64,000 bases of DNA, taken from NCBI GenBank assembly GCA_963930645.1, contig OZ005648.1:268223830-268287829 (forward strand), in the 5' to 3' direction. The DNA is from Salticus scenicus. Taxonomy: Eukaryota; Arthropoda; Arachnida; Araneae; Salticidae. A program made the position numbers and the translations under genes. The notes below the pieces were generated by a model, which saw only the letters and a program-made list of their open reading frames with translations, did no database searches and was not told the DNA's origin. Shown here piece by piece: positions 44,205 through 55,344 of the stretch. The stretch's first letter is position 1. Each line of letters begins with the position of its first letter.

Positions 44205-45751
44205 TTTTGGGGAGCGAAAAATTTAGGGCCTCTAGACTCCATAGAACCTAATGGTCGCTATGAAACAAAAAATTTAGGGTCTTTAGACCCGATACAACCT
44301 AATGGTGGGGGTGTAATGAATATTGCCAGACCCTCCATGATGATCCGTCTAACTTTTACACCTACAGTAGGATCGCTATGAAATTAATAATTTAGGGCCT
44401 CTAGACCCCATAGAACCTAATGTTAAAGGTGTAATGAATATTTTCAGATCCCCTATGGCGATCCGGCTAACTTTTAAACTTATGGCAGGATCGCTATAAA
44501 ATTAAAAATTTAGGGCTTATACACCCCAAAAAACCTAATGGTAGAGATCTTACGAATATTGCAAGAACCCCCATGGTGATCCGGCTATCTTATAAACTTA
44601 CGGTCCTATGAAACTGAAAATTTAGGAACTAGACCCCATAAAACCTAATAGTGAGGCTCTTATGAACATATTTAGACCCTCCTCCATGGCTATCTAGCTA
44701 ACTTTTAAACTTATGGTCGGATAAAAATTTAGGGCCTATAGCCCCATAGAACCTAATGGTGATGGGGGAGAGGGACTTATGAATATTACCAGACACATCC
44801 CGAACAATTTTTAAAATAATATATATATTTTTTTTTGGCCTACACTGATGAATCTTTTTTTTAAACATGATTTACATATATAACAAAAAGCCTTTCGTTC
44901 AGTATACACACAAATTGAAAAGTGGTGAAGCTATGTACATTCGATTTTAAAATACAGCTTAAATGGTGAAGTTGTGTTCATTAGATTTTGAGATATAGCT
45001 TTTTCAAAAACAAGAAAAATTATAACATAGCAGCACCACCTTTCTTCCGATATGCACACAAATTTATACCTGAGTAAGGAAAATATGGTGTAGGTTTGCA
45101 GATCAGATTCTGAGATATAGTTTTTATATTATAGAAACAAGGAAAATTACAGCATAGCAGGGAAAACCCAGAACATTTTCAGATTTTGTACTAAGAATTT
45201 TTAATGGTATTCAGACCGGAATGATGCAAGTTTCAGAGAAAACCTTGGAAAAGTCTGACACAAATCTTTTTATAACAGTGTTTATATTACTTTTGTATTT
45301 CAGCTTCTAATTAATATAATTTCATAAGTAATATATAATTTTTAAACTTATTTGAATTTGAATTGAAGCATAGATGTCACAAATTTCTGTTGCTAGATGG
45401 TATTTTAATATTTTTAAATTTCAATATCTCGAATTCTAATTATGATTAATTACTTATATAGGATAACTTAGATCATAGATGCCATCAGGTTGTGGTTTTG
45501 CCATGATCATAGTTTCCAAGGGTCGTTTTCATAATGAATGAAGAGATTGTTTCATATCATGAAACGTAAAGGTTCAATGTAGTCGCTACAGAGCAAAAAT
45601 TTTCAACCGTTAGAATTTTCAAAGATATTTGCACTATGAGTGAGCAAGATATTGTAGGTTCTAAAATGGGTAGCAGGTGCCACCGAGCAGGAATTTAATA
45701 CAGTGAGATTTTTCAAGGAACACGAACCAGCTGGTCGCCGAAGGCGGCTAG
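44205..45751 (+). mobile_element. Helitron-like 3' part with internal tandem repeats
   Basis: The right end has the hairpin 'gtcgccgaaggcggc' overlapping CTAG at 45748-45751, followed by T: a clear Helitron 3' terminus. At 44205-44800 about six copies of a 110-120 bp unit recur with 'atttagggcctctagacccc', 'atagaacctaatggt' and 'tgatccggctaacttttaaac'. The 900 bp in between has text such as 'gattttgagatatagcttttt' repeated at a distance. No RepHel coding, so non-autonomous; 5' end not found. Confidence 0.7.
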
Positions 45752-46063
45752 TAAGGAATTTAAGAAGGGTTAGCATAATTTGCTCCCACTCCATAATTTT
45801 TGGTTACAATTTCTCATAAGATTTGCATTGATCTCGGAAACAGCCAAGATGGTCTTTATAAAGGAGGATTTCAGATTAAAGTCTGAAAACTTTCGCGTGC
45901 CTGCGAGCTCAGTAGCAGAAACAATGCAGCAACGCTGCAGATTGTTTAAAGCTCTGTAGATTAATTTAACATTTCAATAAGAAATGCTAGGCTTAAAAAT
46001 TACACATATAATTTACATTTATGATTTATTTAATAAAAAAGCACCACAAAACTGGCATTGTAA
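45752..46063. other. Spacer between Helitron end and PLE pair
   Basis: No gene or repeat recognised. Confidence 0.5.
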
Positions 46064-46108
46064 AAATATTACTTACAAACTTTGAATAAACACCATAAAA
46101 TGCAATAA

Positions 46109-46161
46109 ACTCACAACAATTGTTTCGGGTCGAAAAACACACGACCCTTCATCAGGCAAAC
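46109..46161 (-). ncRNA. Hammerhead ribozyme at 3' end of minus PLE
   Basis: Minus-strand CTGATGA (rc of 46149-46155), stem II GGGTCG/CGACCC, GAAAC-AATT-GTT, stem I GTTTGC pairing with the GTGAGT strand. All core bases are present; one extra A follows the core as in the plus copy. Confidence 0.85.
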
Positions 46162-46355
46162 AAAGTAAGCATGAGTGCTGCAGTCAAAGCGGCAACGCAC
46201 AAAATCGTTAAAACTGAAAAGAAAAACTTTATAAAGTAGAAAGTAAATATAACTACTGGTGTGAGTAGAATTGTACAAGAAACAAGAAAATAAATAAATG
46301 AGGGAGATTAAACATATAACAATCAGAGGATATCAAAATTAAACGAAAATCTAAG

Positions 46356-46869
46356 TTATGTGAGTAATTTCCAAGCATCAGAGAAGAATGGAGTGGAAGA
46401 AATATCATTAACAAGATTTTTCGAATTTTTAAATATGTAAAATGCTTCATGAATATCCAAATGGGAGGAACAGACAGGAGATGAAATTATGTTAGTTTTG
46501 GAAAAATCAATACGATGACCTTGAGACCAGCAGTGAGAAACAATAGAAGATTTGGTAATCTCTTCATTTCGAACATTCCGACGGTGCTCATTTATTCTGT
46601 ATTTCAAACGCCTCCTAGTTTGACCAATATAACCTAAGTTGCAGGACGAACACGGAATTAAATAAATTCCAGAACGTTTTTCGGTGGGAATGGGATCCTT
46701 AAGAGAAGATAATTTAATTTTATTGACGGGTTTGTAAATGACTTTGAAACCAAACGGTGAAAGAATTTTAGAGATTTTAAAAGAGAGTGAAGAATAAAAA
46801 GGTAAAACAACTGGGATGAGACTGTGATCGTTTAATTTGGGAGCAAAACGTTTAGGATTCTTAAATTTA
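46356..46869 (-). pseudogene. GIY-YIG endonuclease domain of the minus PLE
   Basis: The minus strand reads LNDHSLIPVVLPFYSSLSF, then SGIYLIPCSSCNLGYIGQT, the GIY...YIG motif with the Cys pair typical of PLE nucleases. RRRLKYRINEHRR follows (catalytic-type Arg and nearby His), then SHCWSQGHRIDF and EAFYIFKNSKNLV, and the frame ends at SDAWKLLT. The domain nicks target DNA for reverse transcription in autonomous PLEs. This part is uninterrupted by stops, but its upstream RT is severed by the Tc1 at 46870. Confidence 0.9.
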
Positions 46870-48568
46870 CACTGCATAAAAAAAGTAGACGGACACTTAC
46901 TTGTAATACTTTAAAGCCGTATATTTCTTTAATTAGAGATATGAGGTTCATTTCTCTAATATAATTATATTCTTGAGACATCATATATTATTATTTTTTT
47001 TATATAGATTCAATCCTTTTGAATTATGTAGTGAAAAAATTCAGAAAACAAAAATGGTGCATATTTGCACTGTAATTTTTCTTTAAAAAAAGTAGACGGA
47101 CACATCTTGTATCTCTAAAATAAAACGTTTTTACTAAGGGATTCGTCTCCCATTTGCTTTAATAAGTTCGTATACTCTGTTAGGCATCGAATCAATTAGA
47201 TTCTGAATCTTTTTTTTGACAGAAAATTTCCCAAATGTTTGTAAGAGCTTCTTTGAGCTGGTGAATTGATTCATACTGGCGTCCACCCTCATAAATTTTA
47301 TGAACAAGTATAACCCAAATGTTTTCTGCAGGATTCATATCCGGACTCTTGGCTGGCCAGGGTAAAACATTGAAGTTGTTCTCGTGAAACCATTTTTTAA
47401 CATTGTTAGCAGTGTGTATTGGCACTCCATCTTGTTGGAAAATCCTGTTTTCTCCTCCAAGATCAAACTCAAATGGCAAAAGCTCACTGCTTGGTGTTTC
47501 AATATAATCTTTGTGAGTCTGCTTCTTACTTAGGAATACTAAATTTGTCCTTCCACCATAGCCAACAGCTAGCCGCACCATCACGCCACCACCACCAACT
47601 TGCTGAGTAAAGTATACTTCGTCTTCTTTCTCCAAACTGTGCCAATAATATTGATATCCATCTGGGCCGTCTAAATTAATTTTTTTTCATCTGAAAGAAC
47701 TACAGATATCCATTCTGTAGTCAAAGACGTATGGTTTTGAGCCCACTGTAGACGTTCTGTCACATGGTGATCCTTCCAGCATCGATGATGTTTTCTCTTC
47801 TTATACTGAAAGAGCTCTGAGTGCTTAATGTAGTTATAAATTGTCTGAGAAGTTATGTTAGTAATTTCTGTGCTTATTCGAACTCTGGGAATTGATGCTC
47901 CAGTATTTTTCAGCTCAGTAAAAAATTTTCTTTGGTCTCAAAGCGAAAGTTTCTTTGGCCGGCCACTCTTTTTCCTTACGCCATGGGCTTCAGGAGCACG
48001 TAGAAAATCGTTGATGCTACTTTTGCTTATTAGAAGTAGCCTACTAATTTCTCTGACTCCTTTATTAACATTTTTCAGCGCTATAATCTGTCCTTTCTGG
48101 TAATCAGTTAGAGGAATTCCTCGTGGCATAGCGCATTCATCTCCAAAAAATTTAAGTACGTAAAACCATCTTCTCAAGCACGTTAACAAGTGGCAAAATG
48201 CCATATGTACATGTACATATGGCATTGTACACATGTACATTTTGCATTCAATGTACACATGTACATTTTGCATACAACATGCAAAACTGGTATTCCACAA
48301 GAAACACCCACTTAGATAATTGCAGTTTTTGACTAGTGTCCGTCTACTTTTTTAAAAAATAAATATTGTGCAAATGTTTATCTTTTCTCTTTTCTGCATT
48401 TCTCTACATTAAAATTATAAATAATTGATTATTTTTATTTGTCTGTCAAAAATATGAAGATTGATAAGTATAAACATGTTAAAGAATTTTAATTGACATA
48501 TCCTATTACACGAAGACGGGGTTTTAAAAAATTGCAAAGAAGTGTCCGTCTACTTTTTTTATGCAGTA
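46870..48568 (-). mobile_element. Tc1 element with IR/DR ends
   Basis: Outer ends CACTGCATAAAAAAAGTAGA (46870) and, inverted, the same motif at the right end (48568). TA flanks at 46868-46869 and 48569-48570. Each end has a second inner copy of 'aaaaagtagacggacac' about 210-235 bp inside (47085-47104, and rc at about 48335-48356), the inverted-repeat/direct-repeat layout of Sleeping-Beauty-like Tc1 elements. The plus-strand PLE copy shows the empty site (rc 'aaatttatatagagc'). Length 1.7 kb is full size. Confidence 0.93.
47170..48129 (-). pseudogene. Tc1 transposase, nearly intact
   Basis: Starts at Met 48129 (MPRGIPLTDYQKGQIIAL), a paired-type helix-turn-helix, with GRPKKLSL as the AT-hook/linker. 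One TGA replaces a likely Arg codon after LSL. The frame continues through RISTEITNITSQTIYNYIK and VVLSDEKK (first Asp), shifts by one in an A run near 47680, then EKEDEVYFTQQVGGGGVMV, FQQDGVPIHTANNV (second Asp) and WPAKSPDMNPAENIW (Glu). Exactly 34 residues separate Asp and Glu, so DD34E. One stop and one indel are the only visible lesions, so this is a young copy. Confidence 0.9.
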
Positions 48569-49645
48569 TATTTAGAGCTTTATCACTAATAGATGGGTTA
48601 TAGCCACGAGAGAGAGCAAGATATTTTAAATAATTAATTTCTTTCGAAAGATTAGATGGATCAGAACAAATGTGTAAGGCACGATAAACGTAAGTGTAAA
48701 AAGCAGACATTTTTTGTTGAGGGGCGTGGTTAGAGAGAGCATGCGGCGGTAAAGAGACTGAGAATGGTTTTCTAAAAACAGTGGTACAGAAACAATCCTT
48801 TTCTTTATTCACAAGAACGTCAAGGAAAGGCAAAGAGCAATCCTGTTCAACCTCAAAAGTGAATTGAATGCATGGGCCAATCGAATTGACCAAAGAAAGT
48901 AAATTGGACAAATCAACATCAGGGGAGACAAGAACGAAAGTGTCATCCACATACTTAAACCAGTGAGGAAATTTATATACACCAAAGAGTTTTTCTTCAA
49001 AGTAGTGCATATAAATGTGGGAAAGTAAAGGAGAGAGAGGACTACCCATGGCCATACCATCATTTTGGGAATAATAAGTACCATTAAAAATGAAGGCAGT
49101 TTGCCTGATACACAAATGAACTAAATTTACAAGCTCCACAATTTCAATAGAATAATGGAATTCACGTAGTCTTCTCTCTAAACAAACCTGAGCACCTTGA
49201 ACCGGAACATTTGTAAAAAGTGATTTGACATCTAAAGAAATCATAGTATAGTTAGACGGAGAGATGCATTTAAGTTTGTCCACAAAATAATACGAGTTTT
49301 TTACAGTATGAAGATTAGTAGTAGTTAGATGAGAAAGAGAGTTAGAAATCGAGCAAGATTATAAGAAGCCGTACCAATATTAGACACAATAGGCCGAAAG
49401 CAGAGAGTGGGTTTATGAACTTTCGGAAGTGCATAAAAACGAGCACAATTAGCAGCAGAAGGAATTACCATGCGTTTGGTATAATCATTAAGGATAACGG
49501 AATTTTTAACGTGGTATTTGACTTGATCAAGATGATCATTAGAAGGATCTTTTTTAAGTTTCAAATAGGGACCTGAAGTAAGCAAGACCTCAACGTGGGA
49601 AATATAATCCGATTTGTTGAGTAGAACAGTTTGTCCTCCTTAATC
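48569..49645 (-). pseudogene. Penelope-like reverse transcriptase (minus copy)
   Basis: From the head-to-head junction the minus strand reads VLLTSGPYLKLKKDPSND, YALPKVHKPTLCFRPIVS (RT fingers), a frameshift near 49320, then ISLDVKSLFTNVPV (first catalytic Asp, LDVxSLFTNVP), NDGMAMGSPLSPLLSHIYM, and FKYVDDTFVLVS (YVDD box). It continues to DVLVNKEKDCFCTTVFRKP and the linker LALSRGYNPS, where the Tc1 insertion interrupts it. These are the hallmark motifs of PLE RTs. One frameshift and the insertion make it inactive. Confidence 0.92.
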
Positions 49646-50229
49646 TTTCAAAAGAAATTATTTATTTAAAATCTCTTGCTCTCTCTCGTGGCTATAACCC
49701 ATCTATTATCGATAAAGCTCTATATAAATTTAAGAATCCTAAACGTTCTGCTCCCAAATTAAACGATCACAGTCTCATCCCAGTTGTTTTACCTTTTTAT
49801 TCTTCACTCTCTTTTGAAATCTCTAAAATTCTTTCACCGTTTGGTTTCAAAGTCATTTACAAACCCGTCAATAAAATTAAATTATCTTCTCTTAAGGATC
49901 CCATTCCCACCGAAAACCGTTCTGGAATTTATTTAATTCCGTGTTCGTCCTGCAACTTAGGTTATATTGGTCAAACTAGGAGGCGTTTGAAATACAGAAT
50001 AAATGAGCACCGTCGGAATGAAGAGATTACCAAATCTTCTATTGCTTCCCACTACTGGTCTCAAGGTCATCGTTTTGATTTTTCCAAAACTAACATAATT
50101 TCATCTCCTGTCTGTTCCTCCCATTTGGATATTCATGAAGCATTTTACATATTTAAAAATTCGAAAAATCTTGTTAATGATATTTCTTCCACTCCATTCT
50201 TCTCTGATGCTTGGAAATTACTCACGTAA
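49646..50229 (+). pseudogene. RT tail and GIY-YIG domain of the plus PLE
   Basis: From 'aaatctcttgctctctctcg' the frame reads LALSRGYNPSIIDKALYKF without a break into SGIYLIPCSSCNLGYIGQT and ends at SDAWKLLT. It is the uninterrupted equivalent of the Tc1-split minus copy, with a few substitutions and a short deletion in INEHRR-NEE. Everything N-terminal to the RT thumb is missing because the copy is truncated at the junction. Confidence 0.9.
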
Positions 50230-50699
50230 CTTAGATTTTCGTTTAATTTTTGATATCCTTAGATTGTTATATGCTTAATCTCCCTCATTTATTTATTTTC
50301 TTGTTTCTTGTACAATTCTACTCACACCAGTAGTCAAGGCCGTATCCAGAAAAAAATTTCGGAGGGGGCCCAACTTTCACTCAGATGTTGGTCGTGCACC
50401 TGCACATATATACACCAAGAACGCGTGCATTAAAGTTTGCCCCCCCCCCCCTTCCCAATCAACATAACTTTAAAACAAATATAAGTTATAGCCTTAAAAT
50501 TCGTATCTAGGCATAGTAAAATGGTTATTTGCTATAAATAAGATCGGTTACAAAGCCGCATGGCGGCAAACAATGGAATTAATTTTCCTAAAATCTGAAA
50601 TGGCAAGAAAAGATTTAATAATAATAATAATTCTAAAAAGTGCCTTGAGCTTAAAACTGATGGAACTAGTCCTTTAAAATGCACAAGTCTCTGCTACAG

Positions 50700-51049
50700 C
50701 CCAAGTAACACGGAATGGTTGGGAAACGGTTGGCCCTACGATTCCTTCTTCGTTGGCCAACGGTTGTTTTTGGCCGTCGGCCCTCGGTTGAGCCAACCGT
50801 TGGGTGACAGTTGGCCCAACTATGGAACGGTTGGTTCCTGGTTGGCAAACTGTTGGGCCATTGTTGGTGAACACATTGTAGGTTAACTGTTATATTTTGC
50901 AGTTGAAAAAAGAGCATTTTAGGACTGTTGGGCCAACAATACTATTTGCTGTTGGCCCACTGTTATTTTGAGCCCTTTCCCCAACGATAACCATTCCCCA
51001 ACAAACTAACAATAAATCGCAGTTGGGCCAACAGTCTGTGTTACTTGGG
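50700..51049. mobile_element. 350-bp element built of GTTGGCC repeats
   Basis: Ends CCCAAGTAACACGGAATG and, inverted, CCCAAGTAACACAGACTG. The interior is a dense run of degenerate 'tgttgggccaac' units on both strands, making it quasi-palindromic throughout. GC content is much higher than the surroundings. A target duplication is unclear (AG or ACAG/AGAG). Confidence 0.75.
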
Positions 51050-51059
51050 AGAGTTCTTT

Positions 51060-52900
51060 AATCCGTGATGCTATAAACCGCTGACAAACAGAGAAAATCC
51101 CCAAAAACTGGACTCACAGTAGCCCGGTTAATAAGGAGTCGAGCTTGTAATTGATGGATTGAGCGATTGATGCTGGAGCCATCCAAAGACTGTCATGTAG
51201 ATTAATGGTATCTGGTGCACGTAAAATCCGTTGTGTCCTCCATGTTTTGTAAATGTAATAGCTCAGGTATACTGAAGTTTGGGAAACATCTCCTCCGTGG
51301 AGGTTTTAAATTGTGATGGTATGATTATGCTAGAAATAAATTCTAGACCGTTGATATGCTGTCTGTCTAGCTTTAGTGCAAAGTTCAGTCCATTCAAATT
51401 CAACATATCAAAAACTTGCTGACGTCCTAATTCAATGGTATGGCACATGATTTATGTTCGAAACAACCATGTTTCAAATACTTTTCATTTTTTTTTTTTT
51501 TTTTTTTGAGATATAGCTTCTTTTTTTATACAGCCGAGATATATCTTTTCAATAAGAAGGGAAATCTAGTGCAGCTACGCTACCTGCTGGGCGATATACA
51601 CAAAAATCTAATCAACAAAAATTTTATATCTAAGTTTCCAAAAATAGTCTAATGGTGTTCAATGCATCTAAAAACATGTAAATACATTGAAAACTGGAAG
51701 TCTAAACATTTCCGAATCCAATACTTTTTTTTCTTGTTATGTGTGTAGAAGAAAATAATATTTATATGTGGTTTTCTAATTAGGTAATAATGCTTGCTTT
51801 ATATCATATTACCGGAAACTTGAAGACCTGTGTGCTGGCGTCCACTAAATCTAGACATATTACATGTCTAGGTTTAGTGAACACATTGAGGTCTTCTCAT
51901 ATGGCTTACTGTTTAGCGTGGGTAGACATATCTTCTACAGACCCTGGGGCCATGCTTATACGCATTGTAGTTGATGAAAATCTTCTAGCAGGGCGTACGT
52001 ACCGAACTATCTAGCGTTTCTATATGTAACCAGGGTGTGTATCAACCATGTGTCTCATGTGACACAGCGTATCTTCAACTGTGGATGCACGTCATTAGTG
52101 ATTATCGTTTGGAAATTGAACAGTAGAATTGGAGTGAAGCGATGGCCCATCATCGCGTTCTACATCAGACTCAAATATGTCTGTTTTGTGATGATCGTAA
52201 CAAAGATGTTTACATAACTTGTTGATTTTTTAAGGCCTGTCTGGGCAGTAGATAGCAGAGCCACTTATTCTACTTGCATCACAGCTCACACCCACTTTCG
52301 TTTTAGGACCGTCTTAGATCTCTTCAGAGGTTTGTCGAACTCAGGGAGCCTTAGCTCCAACATTATATATATATATATATATATATAAGTTTTCCCTCTT
52401 CCCTTTCACTTGGCCTATGGTGCGAGCTGTGGTTCATACCAATGTAGATACAATACCTTACTTCTTCTTTCGACGCAGGGAGCTACAAATACTCTTCTGA
52501 CTTTGTGTTGACCAATAATTGTTGTAATGCTTGGGGCTATACAATCATATACGACTGATTTTTCTCCCTGAGAGATTCGTTGTGGTAATCCTTCTGATTC
52601 TTATGCGAATGTTATTTAGTTATAGGGGCATGACGACGGATGACGGTAGTAGTGTAATAGTTTGAACGATGCTGAAGACGCATGACCACAAATGGTGGCT
52701 TTTTCCGCAAGCGGGTTTAACACTTCGGTTTCTTTTGGAAAACAAGGAAAATTGATACGGAATTTCTTTGACAGAACCTGTGGACTGCATGTACCCACTA
52801 GAGTCCTGTCCAGTGAAAGCTCAGTCTGGTTTGGGAATCTGGACATTCATTTGAAAATCTGCCTCGCTGCAAATATGAATAATGAATGCTATACTCTATG
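51060..52900 (-). pseudogene. Decayed coding region(s) of unassigned origin
   Basis: The minus strand carries several frames with protein-like composition: LDRTLVGTCSPQVLSKKFRI and, after one stop in the same frame, SVVYDCIAPSITTIIGQHKV and VLYLHWYEPQLAP (52870-52430); VICLDLVDASTQVFKFPV (51900-51800); QQVFDMLNLNGLNFALKLDR and FISSIIIPSQFKTSTEEMF (51448-51263); and PDTINLHDSLWMAPASIAQS (51230-51120). They could be parts of one or more proteins. I recognise no family. Higher GC than the surroundings and lack of transposon motifs suggest captured host or viral sequence. Many stops and frameshifts. Confidence 0.35.
52366..52387. repeat. (AT)n microsatellite
   Basis: About eleven AT dinucleotides interrupting the decayed coding region. 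Confidence 0.9.
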
Positions 52901-53561
52901 ATGTGATTACTGGCATTTTTTCTTTAAGTAGGATTAGATTGAACCATCTTTCATCACACGTCTTTCTGTAAAGTAGACTTCATATTGGCTTTTATTTTTT
53001 TTTCGTTAGAATTTATACTCTATGGAAGGTATACTACGTGTTTAACTAACAAAACTAGAAGTTCCATTTGCATCTGTGATCTTTATTAATGACGAATCTT
53101 TTGTCTCACATAGAATTAAAACGCTATTTCTGGCAAGAGAAGTGTTTAAAAGAAAGGAGACACATTACAATGTTCAAAAATAAGTACTATAAGATCTCTT
53201 TTTAGTGTTTTTTTACAAAAAGCTAATATGCATTACGGTAATTTGGACTTTACAAGACAGAAAATTGCTAATAAATAAGGTTTCACAAGTAAACAAACTA
53301 ACAACAAAAAATAGATATTGGAGAAAAAATTTAATTTTTTTTACAATTTTTTTTTTTTTTGGTTAGTAGAACATGAAAAATAAAATGTCTCAGACTATTT
53401 CTTAAGGGGGGGGGGGGGGGGTGCTCGAGCCCCCAGAGTCCCCCCCCTCTGGATACGTCCCTGCCAGTAGTTATATTTACTTTCTACTTTATAAAGTTTT
53501 TCTTTTCAGTTTTAACGATTTTGTGCGTTGCCGCTTTGACTGCAGCACTCGTGCTTACTTT

Positions 53562-53614
53562 GTTTGCCTGATGAAGGGTCGTGTGTTTTTCGACCCGAAA
53601 CAATTGTTGCGAGT
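53562..53614 (+). ncRNA. Hammerhead ribozyme at 3' end of plus PLE
   Basis: Stem I GTTTGC (53562-53567) pairs with GCGAGT (53609-53614). Core CTGATGA 53568-53574, one extra A, stem II GGGTCG/CGACCC (53576-53581 with 53591-53596), GAAA 53597-53600, stem III of two pairs around AATT, cleavage-site T at 53608. Every conserved core base is present and stems I and II are well paired. The hAT insertion just upstream does not touch it. Confidence 0.88.
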
Positions 53615-53660
53615 TTATTGCATTTTATGGTGTTTATTCAAAGTTTGTAAGTAATATTTA

Positions 53661-55188
53661 TGTCTTTAGATTATTGTACTTGTTGTATATTTTCAATTTA
53701 TTTTCTTTGTAGATGCAAATTTTACATATGAATTGCTATACTTCTTGTGCTACCAGACTTGATCCAGTATTCTTATATCGCATACAAATATAGAAAATTT
53801 TGTTACTGGGCCTGTGAGTAATATGTTGTTTGGTTAACCAATGTTTAGGTTGATCAGTATTCAGAGAGTCAAACTGTATTAACATTATTTGATTCTTGAG
53901 AACCAGAGTCTTTATTTGGCAATAAATGCCTCAAACAACATTGGGTTTCTATCAGATATAGATGATTAATTACCCTAAAGGTCAAGATACAGATTTATTT
54001 ATATTGTTTTTTTATGTATTTTTTGAGGGAAGATTATAACATTCAGCATAACTTTTAGTAATCTATATTAATTTTATTTTTGATGAAACGCAAGAAACTC
54101 ACTTAAAGCATCATAATTTTTGCAATAGCTGTATTATATAAAATGATATATATATATATTTCTTTTTGTATGACTGAAAATTTTTTCAAAGAAGAATATT
54201 TTCAACACTCCTTTGAATTCAAATCATTTTGTGATAAACACTGATATCTCATCTGAATTTGCATTAAAAACAATTCTGAGCATTTGCCAATAAAAGCAGT
54301 TCATGAAAGCATTAAAAAGTTGACAATTTAGACTTCCAGTTAATAAAGCTTAAAATAATGTAAAAAATGTATGTGTTCAAATAGCTTTTATGTTTGTAGT
54401 TCTGTATGGATAAATATAATTTATCATTATAATTTATATATATAGGGGAATCAAATTTTATTTTGCAAATTTATATCTCAAAGCACAGGACATTTGAGTA
54501 CATACTCTCATTATAATAAAAGTATTATATTTGGATAATGCACGTTTTTTGATAATTTCAAAATAGCAAATGACAGGTAAAAGAATTATTCACTTACATT
54601 AAAGTTATTTTGGAAACAAGTTACTTACATTGTCATATGTTGTATACAGTTTTAATATATATAGTAACTAATAAAAATGAAAAAAATACACATGTCATTT
54701 AATAAACTGTATTAATTAATTCAAACAAACAAACACACACAGAATAGTAATAATAAAATCATATTTTCTATACTTACATTACTGATCATTCTTCCATAAA
54801 CAGAAACATTTTTTTAAAATAATAGAATAAAAATATTACCTTTGACGTTGATGTGTACAACAGTTTTCAAGAAAACAAACATAAAAACAAACATGATTTA
54901 CAAAAGTTTTATATTCAGGAAATATGGACATAAACACTTTAAAATAAAATAACAAATTTCACTTTTAAGAGCAATTTTGAATAAACTTTTAATTCAATCG
55001 GAAAATAGTTTCCATCACCACACGTGTAATAGTTAATTTCATATTTTAAAACAACTAAACTTCCAAACACTTTAGTCAGATTTCGATATTTCTTATAAGA
55101 TTGGAAGAGACAAATTAAGTAATCCCCCCCCCCCACCTTTGTGAAGAACACACATCAATATCTTATTGAATAAAGTATTATTAATCTA
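53661..55188. other. AT-rich DNA, no gene seen
   Basis: No ends, repeats or coding recognised; a TA-rich stretch at 54145-54160 and a C run at 55125-55134. Confidence 0.5.
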
Positions 55189-55340
55189 CTAGCAAACCCG
55201 TGCGAAATTCTCACACTTTATTTCTTTTCTTATTTACCTTTAAAATTTAAAATTCATAAATATTATACCAATTTCACCCTTAATTAAAATTTTAATTTAT
55301 CAGAAGCCAAATTATTATTAGAACCAAATTAATATTGTGC
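55189..55340 (-). mobile_element. Helitron 3' end (minus strand)
   Basis: CTAG at 55189-55192 preceded by A, then 'caaacccgtgcgaaattctcac'. On the minus strand this reads gcacgggtttgCTAG-T, a common Helitron terminus. The element extends to the right; its 5' end was not found and the foldback at 55345-56276 may be internal or a separate insertion. Confidence 0.5.
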
Positions 55341-55344
55341 AATA

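Larger units (their letters stand above)
50335..53463. mobile_element. 3.1-kb hAT-like element in the plus PLE
   Basis: Ends CAAGGCCGTATCCAGA and, inverted, CAGGGACGTATCCAGA, with exact 8 bp duplication CCAGTAGT (50327-50334 and 53464-53471). The minus PLE arm at about 46246-46262 has a single copy of this site, so insertion is proven internally. Both ends border G/C-rich runs. The interior is GC-richer than the flanks and contains decayed coding text (51060-52900) and a nested repeat (50700-51049). No hAT transposase was recognised. Confidence 0.85.
46064..53660. mobile_element. Two Penelope-like elements, head to head
   Basis: A minus-strand copy (46064 to about 49645) and a 5'-truncated plus-strand copy (about 49646-53660) meet head to head. 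Their 3' ends point outward, each with a hammerhead ribozyme (46109-46161 and 53562-53614). The arms are near-identical, including nuclease coding and 3' UTR. The minus copy is split by a Tc1 element (46870-48568), the plus copy by a hAT-like element (50335-53463). Each uninterrupted arm serves as the empty site for the insertion in the other. Confidence 0.9.

Noticed and set aside
47855..48103. 82-residue plus-strand open frame
   Set aside because: It is antisense to the Tc1 transposase N-terminal region and has no independent features.
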